Assembly (NCBI GenBank): GCA_947685225.1
Contig: CANTUV010000033.1
Span: forward strand, 59,869,001-59,933,000
Direction: 5' to 3'
Source of the DNA: Garcia nutans
Taxonomy: Eukaryota > Streptophyta > Magnoliopsida > Malpighiales > Euphorbiaceae
DNA: 64,000 nt
Shown here: in pieces, positions 45,180 through 58,068 of the stretch
Numbering within the stretch: the stretch's first letter is position 1
How the letters are laid out: every line of letters begins with the position of its first letter
Notes under the pieces: generated by a model
What the model was told of the DNA's origin: nothing
Database searches by the model: none
Seen by the model: only the letters and a program-made list of their open reading frames with translations
Made by a program: the position numbers and the translations under genes

Positions 45180-46300
45180 TATATTTTATGCAGTTAATTT
45201 AATTAATTATTTACTACATATTTTTCTCTTTTATGTAATAAAATAAATTGAATTTTAGTCATAAAAAAATGTAGATTATGTACTTTTATATGCACTTTTA
45301 TATAAATTTTTTTAATATGGTAATTTATAAAATAATATTTGAAAAAATTAAAAATTCATTAAAATAAACTTTCAAGAGATGAAAAAAAAAATCATTTTAA
45401 ATATAAACAAAATTATTTGATATTCCATTGTTCAGAGTAAATTTAGCAACAAAATTTTATTGTCTAATTATAAAAAGAACTTTATCGCCAAATTATAGTG
45501 TATTAAGTGGTGAATATATATATACATATAGTCAAATTTTATCTTTAGAGAAACTCGTTAAAAACATAAATATCTATGTATAAATTTATTTAAGTATACA
45601 TGTAAAAAATTAATAACCAAATACTAGAATTTAAACTATTTAACAATGAAACTTTCGCTAAATTGATTATGGAATTGAATTTCATTATATATAAAAATTA
45701 TTTACAAGTTAATTGTTGATAAATTTATTGTCTGCAGTCCGTTAATAAATTTAATCATAAAATTTGTGTCCAATGATAAGAATTTGTTATTAAATTATAG
45801 TGTAATAAGTAATGATATATATAGAAAAATAAGTATTAATATTGTATAGCTAATTTAATTAATTATTTGCTTGATGTTTTTCTCTCTTATATAACAAAAT
45901 AAATCAATTATTAGCCATAAAAGATATAAATTATGTGACTAATTTTTAGCTATGTCATTCTTACTAACAATTTTTTTTTATTGTGGTTAAAGCAATCAGT
46001 CATAGTTTTTTTTTATATAATTTTTGTTACTATTTTTGTCGTAAATAGAGACTGCATATCAAATTGATACTAATAGATCTAATGTTTGTTATTTACAACT
46101 TAATAATACATACCTAGATAAATGATCAAATTTTTATTCTCTCTCTAATTTTTATAATTACAGTGTTAAATTATTGAAGAAACTCGTAAAAAGTATAAAG
46201 GTTTATGCACAAATCTATTTAAGTATATATACAATCTTTTACATTTTGAAGTTGTGCGTGTGCATGTAAAAAAATGACCAAACAACAATAATATTGTAAT
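45180..46300. repeat. Diverged tandem duplication, period about 620-655 bp
   Basis: TTAATTTAATTAATTATTT with its following 80 bp recurs at about 45,196 and 45,850. A second anchor, GAAACTCGT...TATTTAAGTATA, recurs at about 45,550 and 46,175. The copies are strongly diverged and AT-rich. Confidence 0.6.
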
Positions 46301-46339
46301 TTTGAGATAAGGTAATTTGATCGATGATTTCATAATTAA

Positions 46340-48720
46340 AAATAATACGACGCACCGAAATTTTTACATTGATTTATAGAAATATTCAAACTTATTTTTA
46401 GTTCAAATTATGATATTTTGAGTAAAAACTATAAAAATTTAATAACCATACTAGAAATTGAAACATATGTGTATTATTTGTGATTTCAAAATTTAAATTT
46501 CTAATTATTAAGATACAACGTACCAGAATTTTTACTTAAACTTACACAAAATATTCTAAAATTTTTAGTTAAAATTCTGATAATTTAGTTAAAAATTTTG
46601 AAATTTGATTAAAATTTCTAAAATAGTGAAAATAAAATGCCTGAATTTCACATTCTAGAATGTTAATCAAAATACTATAAAAATTATTAAAAAAATACAT
46701 AATATATACTGAAATATGCACAATTTAGATTAATATTCTAAAACTTTTAGTTAAAATTATGATAATTTCATTAAAATTTTTAAAATTTGAGAAATAAAAT
46801 ATCAAATTTTAACTTACTAGAATTTTTGGTTTAACCATCGAAATTATCATTCAAAATTATAAAAAATGTATTAAAACTTACAAAAATTAAATCAAAATTT
46901 TGAAAATGTTAGTTAAAATTCTGATAGCTATAGTAAAATTTCTAAAATTTTAAAAATAAAATACATGATTTTGATCTACTAAAATTTAAGTCAAAATATC
47001 ATAATAGTAAATGAAATTATTAGAATTCTTATTGAAAATTACATAATTTATATCAACTTTGCAAAAAATTTAGTTGAAATTCATATAGTTATAGTGCGAT
47101 TACTAAAATTTGAAAAATGAAATATTAAAATTTGATATACTAAATTTTTTTGTCTAACCACCAGAATTATTATTCAAAATTACAAAAAATACATTTAAAA
47201 CTTACAAAATTTAAATCAAATTTATAATAGTTTTAGTTAAAATTTTAATAGTTATAGTGCAATTTTTGAAATTTTAAAAATAAAATACTTAATTTTAACC
47301 TACTAGAATTTTAGTTAAAATGCCAAAATAGTAATTAAAATTAACAAAATTCTTATTGAAAATACATAATCTACATCAACTTTATAAAAAATATAGTTAA
47401 AATTCAGATATTTATAGTGCGATTTTTAAAATTTAAGTAATGAAATATCAGAATTCGACATACTAAAATTTTATTGAAATTACTGGAATAGCTATTCAAA
47501 ATTATATAATATTTACCAAAACTTACATAATTTATAATAATTTTTTTTCTGAAAATTTTAGCTAAAACTCTAATAATTTAACGCAAATATCTGAAGTTTG
47601 AGAAATCAAATACCAAAATTTAATATATTGAAATTTTTTTTCAAACTACCAGAATAATCATTATAAATTATATAATCTCTACTGAAACTTACACAATTTA
47701 CATATGTTTTTCTAAAACTTTTAGTTTAAATTATAGTAATTTCATTAAAAATTTTAAAATGTAAAAAATAAAATATTAGAATTTGACCTACTAAAATTTT
47801 GGTTAAACTATCGGAATGATCATTCAAAATTACAGAATTTTTACTAAAACTTACATAATTTATATTAATTTTCTAAAATTTTTAATTAAAATTTTGATAA
47901 TTTAATTAAAAATTCTAAAATTTGATAAATAAAATACTAGAATTTGACTTACCAAATAACAAAAAATATATCAAAATTATCATTCAAAATAACAAAAAAT
48001 ATATTAAAACTTACATAATTTATATCAACTTTCTGAAATTTTTAGTTCAAATTATAATAGTTAGAGTGCGATTTTTGAAATTTGAGAAATAAAATATCAG
48101 AATTTAACATACCAAATTATTGGTCAAACTATCAAAATAATCATTCAAAATTACAGAATTTTTTACTAAAATTTATATCAAATTTCAGTAAGTTTTAGTT
48201 GACATTCTGATAATTTTAGTAATAATTTTAAAATTTGAGAAATGAAATACTAGAATTTGACCTATTAAATTTTTTTTATCAAACTACCATGATTTGTGTT
48301 CTAAATTACAGAAAATATACTTCAAATTACATAATTTATATCAATTTTTTAAAAATTTTAGTTAAAATTTAGATAATTTGAGTGAAATTTCTGTAATTTG
48401 AGAAATAAAAATATCAGAAATTTACATGCTAGAATTTTTTATCAAACTACCAGAATTGTTATTCAGAATTATAAAATATCTACTGAAAACTACTTAATTT
48501 GTATTAATTTTCTGAAACTTCTAGTTAAAATTTTGATAGTTTGGATAAAATTTCTGAAATTTAATAAATAAAATACCAAAAATTGACTTACTGAAATTTT
48601 TAGTCAAAATACTAAAATTATCATTCAAAATTACTGAAAGTATACTGAAACTTATAGAATATCACTAACTTATCTACCGAAAATGATATTCAAGCCTACA
48701 TAATTGTTACTTAAACTATC
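46340..48720. repeat. AT-rich satellite-like array, period about 161 bp
   Basis: An element around (C/T)ATTCAAAATTAC recurs at about 46848, 47171, 47493, 47659, 47821, 47981, 48142, 48298, 48460 and 48622, with weaker copies near 46684, 47010 and 47332. Spacing is 156-166 bp. Each unit also carries AAATTTGAGAAATAAAATA, a GAATTTGACCTACTAAAATT block, CAAACTACCAGAAT, ACTTACATAATTTATAT and TTTAGTTAAAATTCTGATA in fixed order. About 15 diverged copies in tandem. No coding potential. Confidence 0.88.
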
Positions 48721-49170
48721 AGAATTTATATAAAATTTTTAAAATTTTATAAAATTATATTTTGCTATAAAAAAATTTATATCATCTTATACATTTAATT
48801 ATATAATTAATTGCATAAATATACATACCTTAAATGTAGTTGCAATGCTTTACTTAGTTTCTCCAAACACAAATTTTTTCATATGCACACATTATTAACT
48901 CATTTAATCAACATAAATTTTTTTTGTGATGAACTTGAGAAGAATTATAAGATGAAATATTATATTTATTTTATTTATTACAACTTATATTTGTTTAAAT
49001 GGATATGGAGAGGAGAAGAATAACAAGCAAGCATAAAAATTTTAAAATCCTACATTTCATTTAAAATTATAAGTTATATGATTTAAGTTTTTTTAAATAT
49101 TATTATATATTAAGAAAAAAATATCAAAGTATTTTTTTATTTTTTTAATTACCAAAATTTAATATAAATA

Positions 49171-49715
49171 TGATAATCAATTTATGACTACTAGTTAACT
49201 TATTACAATAAGTATTTTTATAAAAAAAATAAATTATATTTTTTATTTTATAAATTTAAACTCATATTCAAATAACAATTATATAAATTAAAAAAATAAT
49301 ATAATTTTGAAAGAATAATATAGATTAAATGTACAATAATATTTTTATTTGTAAATGTTAATTTAGAATAAATCAATTTATAAAATAATAGTAAAAATTT
49401 TAATACAATCTCATACACAAAATAATATATATTTAAGTTGAATTTATGATAATCAATTTATGACCACTAATTGATTTGCCATAATAAGTACTTTTATAAA
49501 AAAATAAATTTTATAAATTTGAACTCATATTCAAATAGTAATTATATAAATTAAAGAAAATAATATGATTTTGGAAGGATAATATAGATTAAATGTATAA
49601 AAAAAAATTTATTTATAAATATTAATTTAGAATAAATCAATTCATAAAATAATGGTAAGAATTTTGATCCAATCTCATATACAAAATCACATAGATTTAT
49701 TTAACAATAATTTTT
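49171..49715. repeat. Tandem duplication, period 276 bp
   Basis: TGATAATCAATTTATGAC begins copies at 49171 and 49447. The matching continues through AACTCATATTCAAATA, AATATAGATTAAATGTA and TTAGAATAAATCAATT to about 49,715. Two copies, clearly diverged. Unlike the 161-bp array in sequence. Confidence 0.82.
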
Positions 49716-52039
49716 ATCTTAAGTTTTTTTAAAGACTTTCATATTCTTTTCACTAAATATTATTATTAATTTATTTAATTTATATATTTTATTTTTTATA
49801 TATATATTTTTATTATATTTAATATTGAATTTTTAAATAAAAATTATATAAAATATTAAAAAAGGAGAAAAAAAAGAATATATAAAGATAATTACATAAA
49901 TCAATATTATATTATTTAAAAAATTACAAATAATATCACTTGCTAAATATAAAGTATTACCATCTTTTTAGAGATAATATTATCAATTTTCCTACATGAT
50001 GATATTATAGATCAAATCTCAAAATAATATTTACTCAATCAATGATCCAAAAAATTTTAACTAATCTAATGGTCAATATTCTACTCCACTAAAGTGCAGC
50101 TAAGTGACTTCACTTCAAAGTGGAATCACTCTAGCACCACCCTCTAGACCCTCGCTATCCTGTCCTCTCTGTTTTTTTATATATTTCTATTATTAATAAA
50201 TTTTTTATTAAAATTAAGATATAATTTATTACACTCAATCATTGTTTTAGATTTTAGGTGAAGTCTAATTGGTCATCTTTTTTTTCTCATTATATAAAAA
50301 AATAATTTTAAAATTAATTTTACTTGCATTATGGTTAATTTAAAAAAAATTGATAATACCACTTTCTAAAATGAGATACCGAACATTTGAATATACTATA
50401 ACTACCTTTTTATGAATAAAAATTAAGTGATTCTAGAGGTGAAGACACCCTATAGAGAAGGGGGGCAGTTGGCCCCTTTAATTTTAAAATTTTCTTTTAA
50501 TATATGCATATATATTATTAAAATTTTAAAAGTATTTAATTGTCCTTTTCAAAATTTTAAATTACCCTCCTATTATTTAACTTTTACAAAAAATTAAAAT
50601 AATAAATTTTATATAAATTATTATTCTCCAAATAAATATATATCTCTCCTAAAAAATTAATAAAAAAAATTAATATTCTTCAAAAATAAAAAAAATATGG
50701 GAACAAATTTATTTGAGAAAGAATACAAGGCTAAATTTTTTATTTTTTTAATATATTTTTATTTTTAAATTTATTATTTATATAAAAAAATTATTATTTA
50801 TATTATTTTTAACATAAATATAATATTTTTTTTACCCTTCTTCGCTAAAAGATTTGGCTTCGCCTCCGAGCCATTGAATTCAAGTTTGTAAATTTAGATT
50901 AATAATTTCTTACAATTAAATGGTTTAACATATTTAAAGCTACTGCACTTGTAATTAAATTATATTTGTAAAAAGATCTCAAAAAAAAAAAGGAACAAGA
51001 ATCAAGATTTACACTATTTAAGAAAATTCACAATTGACAATAGAAATTAGTGTAGTTAAGGTCTTCAGTTGGCTTTGGCTGGTGTTGGGTTCATTCGTTG
51101 AGTGATTGATAGAAATCCACGTTGACGTTTTCTTATTACTAATAAAGCCTCTAAAACTTTGTGATTTTAGAAATTGCAAAGGTAATAATTTTATTTGTTC
51201 ATCTCTTTATTACCCCAATAATTTTTTACTCTATAAAGAAAGTCCAAATTTTAATATATTGAATCCTATCACCGACAAAGCTTACAAATCAACTCATGAT
51301 ATAAACCATATAAATTTTGATAATGAAAGAAGAGAATTTGGAATATACCGTGGTGAGAAGGGATATGAGAGTAGTTTAGATGAAGTTCATATTGGGCATT
51401 TTAGGTTGACAATTGTTAAATATATAGAAAACAAGGGCTAATTCTAGCGGAAGAATTTCATAATTTAGTTTTATAAAAATTACGGATGTAAAAATTAGAT
51501 TATGCAAATATAGAAATTTACTAAGGAAATATGCCTAATCTTAAAAACCTTATAATTATTTAGCCTTGTTATTATTTGCTTATGAATTAAAATACAAAAT
51601 ATATAATAGTAAATTAATACATGTCTTCTTAAAAGAAAAATGTTATAGTTTGAATGTACATAATTATTTATCAAGATAAATATATATAATTGAGAAAATT
51701 AATTAAGAAAAGTAGGGTGCATTTAGTTTGAATTTCAAAATTAAAATCATAATCAAATTAATGAAATTGAGATGTTTATTTATTTATTTTTTGTTTTGTT
51801 CAGTTTGGAATTAAAATGTGGTTCTTTGAAGCTATTTATATTATAATAAAAATGAAATCAAAATTAATATCAATTTTTAAATATATATATATATATAAGT
51901 ATTTTTATTTTAATAAATCAAAGATTAACTAAAAATAATTAATAGCTACCAGTTTTTTTTTATCAGTATAATAACTACCAGTTTACAAATTTATGAAATT
52001 GCAATGTCAAAGCTACCAAAACTTAATTAAAGCTTTGCC
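49716..52039. other. AT-rich intergenic DNA with old transposon debris
   Basis: No supported gene. Near 50,455-50,490 GGGGGGCAGTTGGCCCCTTT, and near 50,845-50,875 GGCTTCGCCTCCGAGCCATT, resemble eroded ends of a hAT-like or related element. A 111-codon frame at 51106-51438 begins with TTG and resembles nothing known. Confidence 0.45.
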
Positions 52040-52055
52040 AACAAAAATTTAATAT

Positions 52056-53683
52056 CAGCTGGTCTGTTTTCGAAAAAGCTAAGAGTCTTGGAGGGCTTGG
52101 TGTAGGTTCCATCTTGGAGAAGAACAGCGCTCTCCTTTTCAAGTGGCTATGGAGACTCTTTGATTTTTCACGCGCCTTGTGGAAAGATACTATTAGCGTC
52201 AAATATGGGGACTTGTCTTCTCTTCCAATGCACAGTAATGAACAAGCTTCTACTGTGTGGAAAAACATTATTGATTCCGCAGCAAAAGACGAGGTTAGCA
52301 CCAAAATCATTAAGGAAGGTGTCCAATACTGTTTGGGAAATGGAGAAAGCCTTCGGTTTTGGCTCCATCCTTGGGCTGATGGCGTCCCACTTTCACTCAA
52401 TTATCCTAGATTGTTCTCATTATCCATCAATTAATCTGGTCTTGTAAAAGACTTTTGTGCCTGGTGTGGTGACAATTGAGCATGGTAATTCTCATGGAGA
52501 CGTCCGTTATTTGTATGGGAATCGGATTCACTCGGGTCCCTTATGTCCAACATTGCTTGTATCACTCCAAAGGCAAGGGAGCCGATAAAATCATTTGGTG
52601 CTTTAACAGTAGCGAGAAATACACAGTCAAATCCTTCTGCAAGCAGCTTAGTGCTCATAATATCGTCATCGATTCCTCCTTCAACTGGTCCTCTATCTGG
52701 AATAATGTCTCTCCACCCAAGGTCCAAATTTTTGTTTGGACAGCAATACATGGTAGAATTAATGTCAGAAACTTTTTATCAAACATTGGCATTCTACAGC
52801 CATCTGAGGATATTTGTCTGCTATGCAACCTAAGCCCAGAAACGGTTGATCATTTGTTATTACACTGCCCCTCTTCTTGGCAAATTTGGAATATAATTTG
52901 TGAGTGGTGGAACTTCAAATGGTGTTGTCCTTCCTCTTTAAAAGACCTGCTCACACAATGGATTTTCTTTGCATCTGGGAAATTTCAAAAGAAGATACGG
53001 TTAGCCACCTTATTTTCTATTACTTGGACCATTTGCTTGGAGAGGAACAAAATAGTATTCAATAATTCTTTCTTTAACATCGAAAGAACAATTGATGTGA
53101 TCATATTACGGTTGTCATCATGGGTTTCGGCATTTGAACCTCCATTCCCATATAAAGTCAATGACTACTTTATCTAAATAGATTGTATTAAATTTTGGAA
53201 CCCCCAGTCTAACATCAACCATTCAATTGTGTGGCACCCACCTGATAAAACTCTTTGAAATGGAATATCGATGGCTCTTCTATGGGGAATCTAGAGGCAG
53301 CTGGGATTGGAGGGGTTTTGCGGGATAATAATGGATATTTTAAAGCTATTTTCTTTTGTCCTATTGGCTGTGCAGACTCCAACATGGCTGAGCTTATTGC
53401 AATGGTTAAAGCCATCAAGATATCTGCTGAGAATGATTAGATAAAATCCTGTCATGTAATTTTGGAATCAGACTCAAAATCAGCAGTCTCTTGGGCAAAT
53501 GGGGAGTTGACAGATGCTTCTTGGCGTTTCTGGGATACCTTATATGAACTTAAAAAGTTGGTAAGTACGTTTAATTATGTTATCTTTAAGCATGTGCTAA
53601 GAGAAGCAAATCATTTTGCAGATTTACTTGCCAAGGCAGGTGTGTCTAGACATGTTGAACTAGTCGCATGCTTCGATTCTTAA
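52056..53683 (+). pseudogene. LINE RT C-terminal region and RNase H, decayed
   Basis: Three frame segments follow each other. 52080-52434 reads SLGGLGVGSILEKNSALLFK then KWLWRLF and WLHPWADGVPLSLNYPRL. 52476-53177 reads SPPKVQIFVWTAIHGRINVR and CLLCNLSPETVDHLLLHCPS, the zinc-binding RVT tail domain. 53255-53683 reads KWNIDGSSMGNLEAAGIGGV, MAELIAMVKAIK, ESDSKSAVSWANG and HVLREANHFADLLAKAG, a plant LINE RNase H with its D-E-D residues. The segments are in different frames and the RNase H part has an in-frame TAG at 53438, so nothing functional is encoded. Confidence 0.9.
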
Positions 53684-54616
53684 GGAACCACTGATACGCT
53701 GTTATCAATGTATAATTTTATGGCCAACGATGATTGCTTGGCTGTTAATACTGCTGCAAATTTCTGCTACTCCCGGCTCCAAATGCCACTGCAATTTTCT
53801 GCAACTCTTGGTTGTTTCTCTTGCTACAATTGTTACTGATGTGGCTGCAATTTTCTGGTTCTTGATGTGGATTTGACTAAGAGGCAAGGCTTTAATCAAT
53901 TTGATGGAACTGTTATGGCTAACTCTGCTATCACTTTGTCTTGCTGTTGGTGTTTTGATGGATTATCCAATTGCGTATCTTGTTTCCAATGGTCTTTGTG
54001 TGTAGGTTTGATCACTTCCCAAATTTGGAAGTATCTTCTGCAGATTATAAATTAAAATAGTTATTGAAGTATTTGCATATCTGTTGTCATTTAAGGATCA
54101 TTGGCTCATATTTTGGCTCTTTTGCACCAATGTTTTCTTCCTCTAAGCAAAATTGCTGATATGAGCTTCTAGGCCCACTAGTTCATGCGCATAATTTTCT
54201 GCTGCACTTTGAAATACGAACTGCGCTAATCTTGTATTGCTTTCTGCATTCTGAAGCTCCCCCTGCTGTGTCGATATCTCAGTCGGATGTGCTATTAATA
54301 TGCTGGTTGATAGCGATCATCTTTGTCTATTTCTAATCTCCATTCAACCATCTACTGTAGCAGTTGGGACAGTTGCTAGTGCTTCAGTACAGTAGATACA
54401 ATTTAATTGTATTGTTGTGTTGATTGTGTGACTCATATTGTATTACGAAGTTCTGGAATTTTTTCATATATTTCATATATTTTTGGAATGAATTAGGTTG
54501 GGATTGTATTGGGTTGGATTTTCTTTTGGGTAGTTTAGGCCTCATAAATATGTTTTTCCCCTTAATAATAATAATAATAATAATAAATTAACTATCATCA
54601 AGACAAAAAAACAAAA
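52056..54616 (+). mobile_element. 5'-truncated LINE with C-terminal RNase H
   Basis: The insert is bracketed by the 16-bp direct repeat AACAAAAATTTAATAT (52040-52055 and 54617-54632). It ends in a TAA-repeat and A-rich tail (54563-54616). A long duplication, 5' truncation and an A-rich 3' end are the marks of target-primed reverse transcription. The body carries the reverse-transcriptase C-terminal region and an RNase H domain typical of plant L1-type LINEs. The 5' part with ORF1, the endonuclease and the RT core is missing. Confidence 0.92.
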
Positions 54617-54632
54617 AACAAAAATTTAATAT

Positions 54633-55228
54633 GGAAATCTAAACTACTTTATATTAGCAGCATGTATATAACAATGACGGTAATAGCAGAATCACAATGA
54701 TGAAACTCAAAAACAAACAAATTTATAAGCCAATAGGTAAAAATCTTCAAAATCAATTCAGGCCGTGCTGTGAAAGTCTTGTTCAAGAATCAACGGTGCA
54801 GTGAAAGTGATAAGCGGGAAATGCAAGAATTGATGGATTTTAAGTGCAAGAATCAAAGATGCAACTAATGCATGAGTTGCAATTTTAGTCAACACAGAGT
54901 ATTATTTGGATTTTGCTTTAACGTTTATTTGCAATTCATGGGCTTCATAATAGTTAGCTAACTGTCTTAATTCCAAAATGTACGAACTCTTTTTTCTTGC
55001 AAGTTGGGAGTCGCAATTGGATCTTGTTTCTATTTATAATTTGTGCATATAAGTGGGTGAATAGGTGCCATTATACTCACTTGGAACAGTTCTCACCACC
55101 ACTGTTTCATTTCAAAAGCATTTCTTTCATATTCGATATCTCATGCAATTCTTGTTCTGTATCTATATTAAGTATTAACAATACAGATAAATTGTTTGCG
55201 GGTTGCGCAGGGGACTGCAAATTCGGCA
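54633..55228. other. Intergenic upstream of the NPF pseudogene
   Basis: No gene seen. The last 200 bp may be the old 5' UTR of the transporter gene. Confidence 0.55.
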
Positions 55229-57474
55229 ATGGATTCCTGTAGTGAAATCAAGTCCGCTGTAATTTCTAGAAGAGACACCATCCATATCTGATGCAAATTC
55301 TGACTCTGTTCCCTCCAAGAAGCTTGGAATCTTCTTCATCGAGTCCGATAATAGGCGAATGGCTTTTGGCCGTGGTTATACTGGAGGAACTATGCCGGTG
55401 AACTTCCACGGCAAACCTATAGCCGATCTCTCCAAGACAGGCAGTTGGACTGCTGCCTTGTTCATTTTTGGTAACTAATTACCAACTTAATCATTGTTTT
55501 TGTGTTGCGCATCTCAGTCTTTTAAGTGTGATGAATCTTTTTGCTTTTTTTGTGCAGGAAATGAAATGGCAGAGAGGATGGCTTATTTTGGTCTATCAGT
55601 TAACATGGTGGCCTTTATGTTCTCTGTGATGCATATGCCTTCTCCAGTGCATCCAACGCAGTTAACAATTTCATTGGTATATCACAAGCTTCCTCTGTCC
55701 TTGGTGGGTTTCTCGCAGATGCATATCTGGGTCGCTATTGGACAATTGCTGTTTTCACCACAATCTATCTTGCAGTGAGTTCACAGTTGGCCGAGTTTTC
55801 TTCTTCAGTTATTCCTTTGGTTCCAGTTTTTGAAGGCCTACTGATATTAATAGAACTTTTTCTTTTAAATTTCAATGCTTTGTCTCCTGGAGGTATTGAC
55901 AGGTATTACCTTTTGTGCATCAATGGATATTTTCTTGCCAAAGCAGCAGAGTGACCAGTTATCCTTGCTTCTGGGTAATAGTGAGCCCGCAAAACCATGG
56001 CAGATGCTTTATCTCTACACAGTTCTATATGTGACTGGATTGGGAGCTGCAGGCATCAGGCCATGTGTTTCTTCCTTTGGGGCTGATCAATTTGATGAAA
56101 CAAGTAAAGATTACGAGTCTCACCTTGATAGATTTTTCAACGTCTTTTATCTTTCTGTAACTATTGGTGTGGCCTTCACTTTGGTCATCTACATACAAAT
56201 AGAACATGGATGGGGATCTGCATTCGGTTCATTGGCCATAGACATGGGTATATCAAACACGCTATTCTTTATTGGCACTCCATTGTACAGACATAGATTG
56301 CCTGGAGGCAGCCCCCTAACAAGGGTTGCCCAAGTTCTGGTTGCTGTCTTCCGAAAAAGAAATGCCAGTTTTTCCAGCTGTGAGCTGATAGGCCTCTATG
56401 AGGTCCCGGCAAACGTTCTGCTATAAAGGGTAGTGGAAAGATAGCTCATACTGATGATTTCAGGTATAATATATAATATTTTTAATACCCATATGGATAA
56501 TTAGCTAATCCAAATTGACTGCTAGATTTCTGCCTTTGAACCTGCAGATGTTTGGACAAGGCAACTCTGCAATTGAAGGGAGATGGTGCTGATCCAAGTC
56601 CTTGGAGGGTGCTGATCCAAGTCCTTGGAGGCTTTGCACCATCATTCAAGCAGAGGAAGTCAAGATATTAATGAAACTTATACCGTCACGGCTTGCACCG
56701 TAATGATTAATCTAGTTTTGACAGAGTATGTGACTCTCTCAGTACAGCAGGCATATACAATGAATACACATATTGGTAGTCTCAAACTCCCTGTAACATG
56801 CATGCCTGTGTTTCCATTTCTCAGTATTTTCCTCATACTTTCTCTCTACCACACAATCTTTGTTCCCATATTTCGACGCATTACTGGTCATCCGCAAGGT
56901 GTTTCTCAGCTTCAAAGGGTAGGAATTGGTCTGGCAGTTTCAATAGTATCAGTGGCATGGTCTGGCATTTTTGAGAAATTTAGGAGAAACTGTGCGAAAC
57001 AACATGGCTATGAATATAGATTCTTGACACCCATGCCAAACCTAAGCGCATACTGGTTATTGATTAAGTGCTGCCTCATTGGAACAGCTGAAGTATTTTG
57101 CCTTGTGGCATTACTGGAATTCCCAAGAAGAAGCTCCTGATGCAATGAAAAGTATTGGGTCTTCTTAAGCTGCTGTAGCTGGAGGTTTAGGCTGCTCTGG
57201 AGCCAGTATCTTGAACAGCATCATCAATTCAGTAACAGGGAATCCAGACAAAAGTAAGCCATCATGGTTATCCCAGAACATAAATGCTGGTAGATTTGAT
57301 TATCTTTATTGGCTGCTTATGGTTCTGAGCGTCATAAATTTCTGTGCTTTCCTATTCTTTGCACAAAGGTATAAATACAAAACAGATCACAAGTTTAAAA
57401 CAGGGGAACAAGTTGTAAACAGTAAACCCAACACCCCAGTGGGTACTTATTCAAATACGACCTTGGAGTCTTAG
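55229..57474 (+). pseudogene. NPF (NRT1/PTR) transporter gene, NPF6.1-like, decayed
   Basis: Four exons remain: 55229-55470, 55558-55774, 55893-56463 and 56548-57474. Recognisable are KKLGIFFIESDNRRMAFGRG, NEMAERMAYFGLSVNMVAFM, SVLGGF..AYLGRYW, GAAGIRPCVSSFGADQFDE, VPANVLL after GLYE, LSVQQAYTMNTHIG and NINAGRFDYLYWLL. These are hallmarks of the proton-coupled nitrate/peptide transporter family with 12 membrane helices, closest to NPF6.1. Faults include frame losses near 55,270, 55,640 and 56,408, a six-base loss in the SVTIG segment, a 23-bp tandem duplication at 56585-56630, another frame change near 57,110 and an in-frame TAA at 57166. Splice sites are mostly kept. The gene is dead. Confidence 0.92.
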
Positions 57475-57791
57475 TGGCTTACTGCCATTTTTCACATCTG
57501 TGATACCTCTTTTTTTTTTCTTTCCAGTGTGAGATTTTATTTATTTCATTTTTACAGCTTGAACCTTGTTCATAACTTCATATTATTTGTGGCTCGTTAG
57601 CGTTTATGCCAAATTTTGGTTGGAAATGCATTAAAGAAACGAATGGCATATATTACAGTTGTGACATGGTAATACCAGAGGCTCTTCTGGTGTCATATAA
57701 CCGACGACATATTGATCACTGAATTTACTTCGATATAAGACCTTACCAATTTGCTAAAAAAAAAAAGACCTTATCAATTAAAAACAAGGGG
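57475..57791. other. 3' flank of the NPF pseudogene
   Basis: Old 3' UTR and AT-rich DNA up to the target duplication of Copia 2. No gene seen. Confidence 0.55.
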
Positions 57792-57796
57792 CCATT

Positions 57797-57997
57797 TATT
57801 AGCAGTATATCTGTACCTCTTCCCATCTTTGACTTTGTATTATTTGTTTTTGATTATGTTGAGATTGAGTTGTTTGATAGGATTAGTTTGTTACTGATTC
57901 CTATTGCTACGGAATTCAGTTTATTCTCTTTGTATTTAAACTCTTGTTTACTGGGAATAATAGATACAATATTCATTCTTTACTTTTATATTTGTTA
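57797..57997 (+). repeat. 5' LTR of Copia 2
   Basis: 201 bp. It differs from the 3' LTR at about six bases plus a two-base indel, about 3 percent by eye. Confidence 0.93.
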
Positions 57998-58009
57998 TGG
58001 TATCAGAGC
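57998..58009 (+). other. Primer-binding site of Copia 2
   Basis: TGGTATCAGAGC directly abuts the LTR with no spacer. It is complementary to initiator tRNA-Met, which fixes the LTR end at 57997. Confidence 0.93.
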
Positions 58010-58068
58010 TCTCATAACTCAAAAGAGTCTTTGATTCATTTTTTTTTTCTTTTCACACATTTATTCCC

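Noticed and set aside
46340..48720. CRISPR-like regular repeats
   Set aside because: Plant nuclear DNA. The units are contiguous, diverged and lack the short identical repeats and unique spacers of a CRISPR array.
51106..51441. 111-codon frame as a small gene
   Set aside because: Starts with TTG, has no homology I know, no promoter or splice context, and AT-driven composition.
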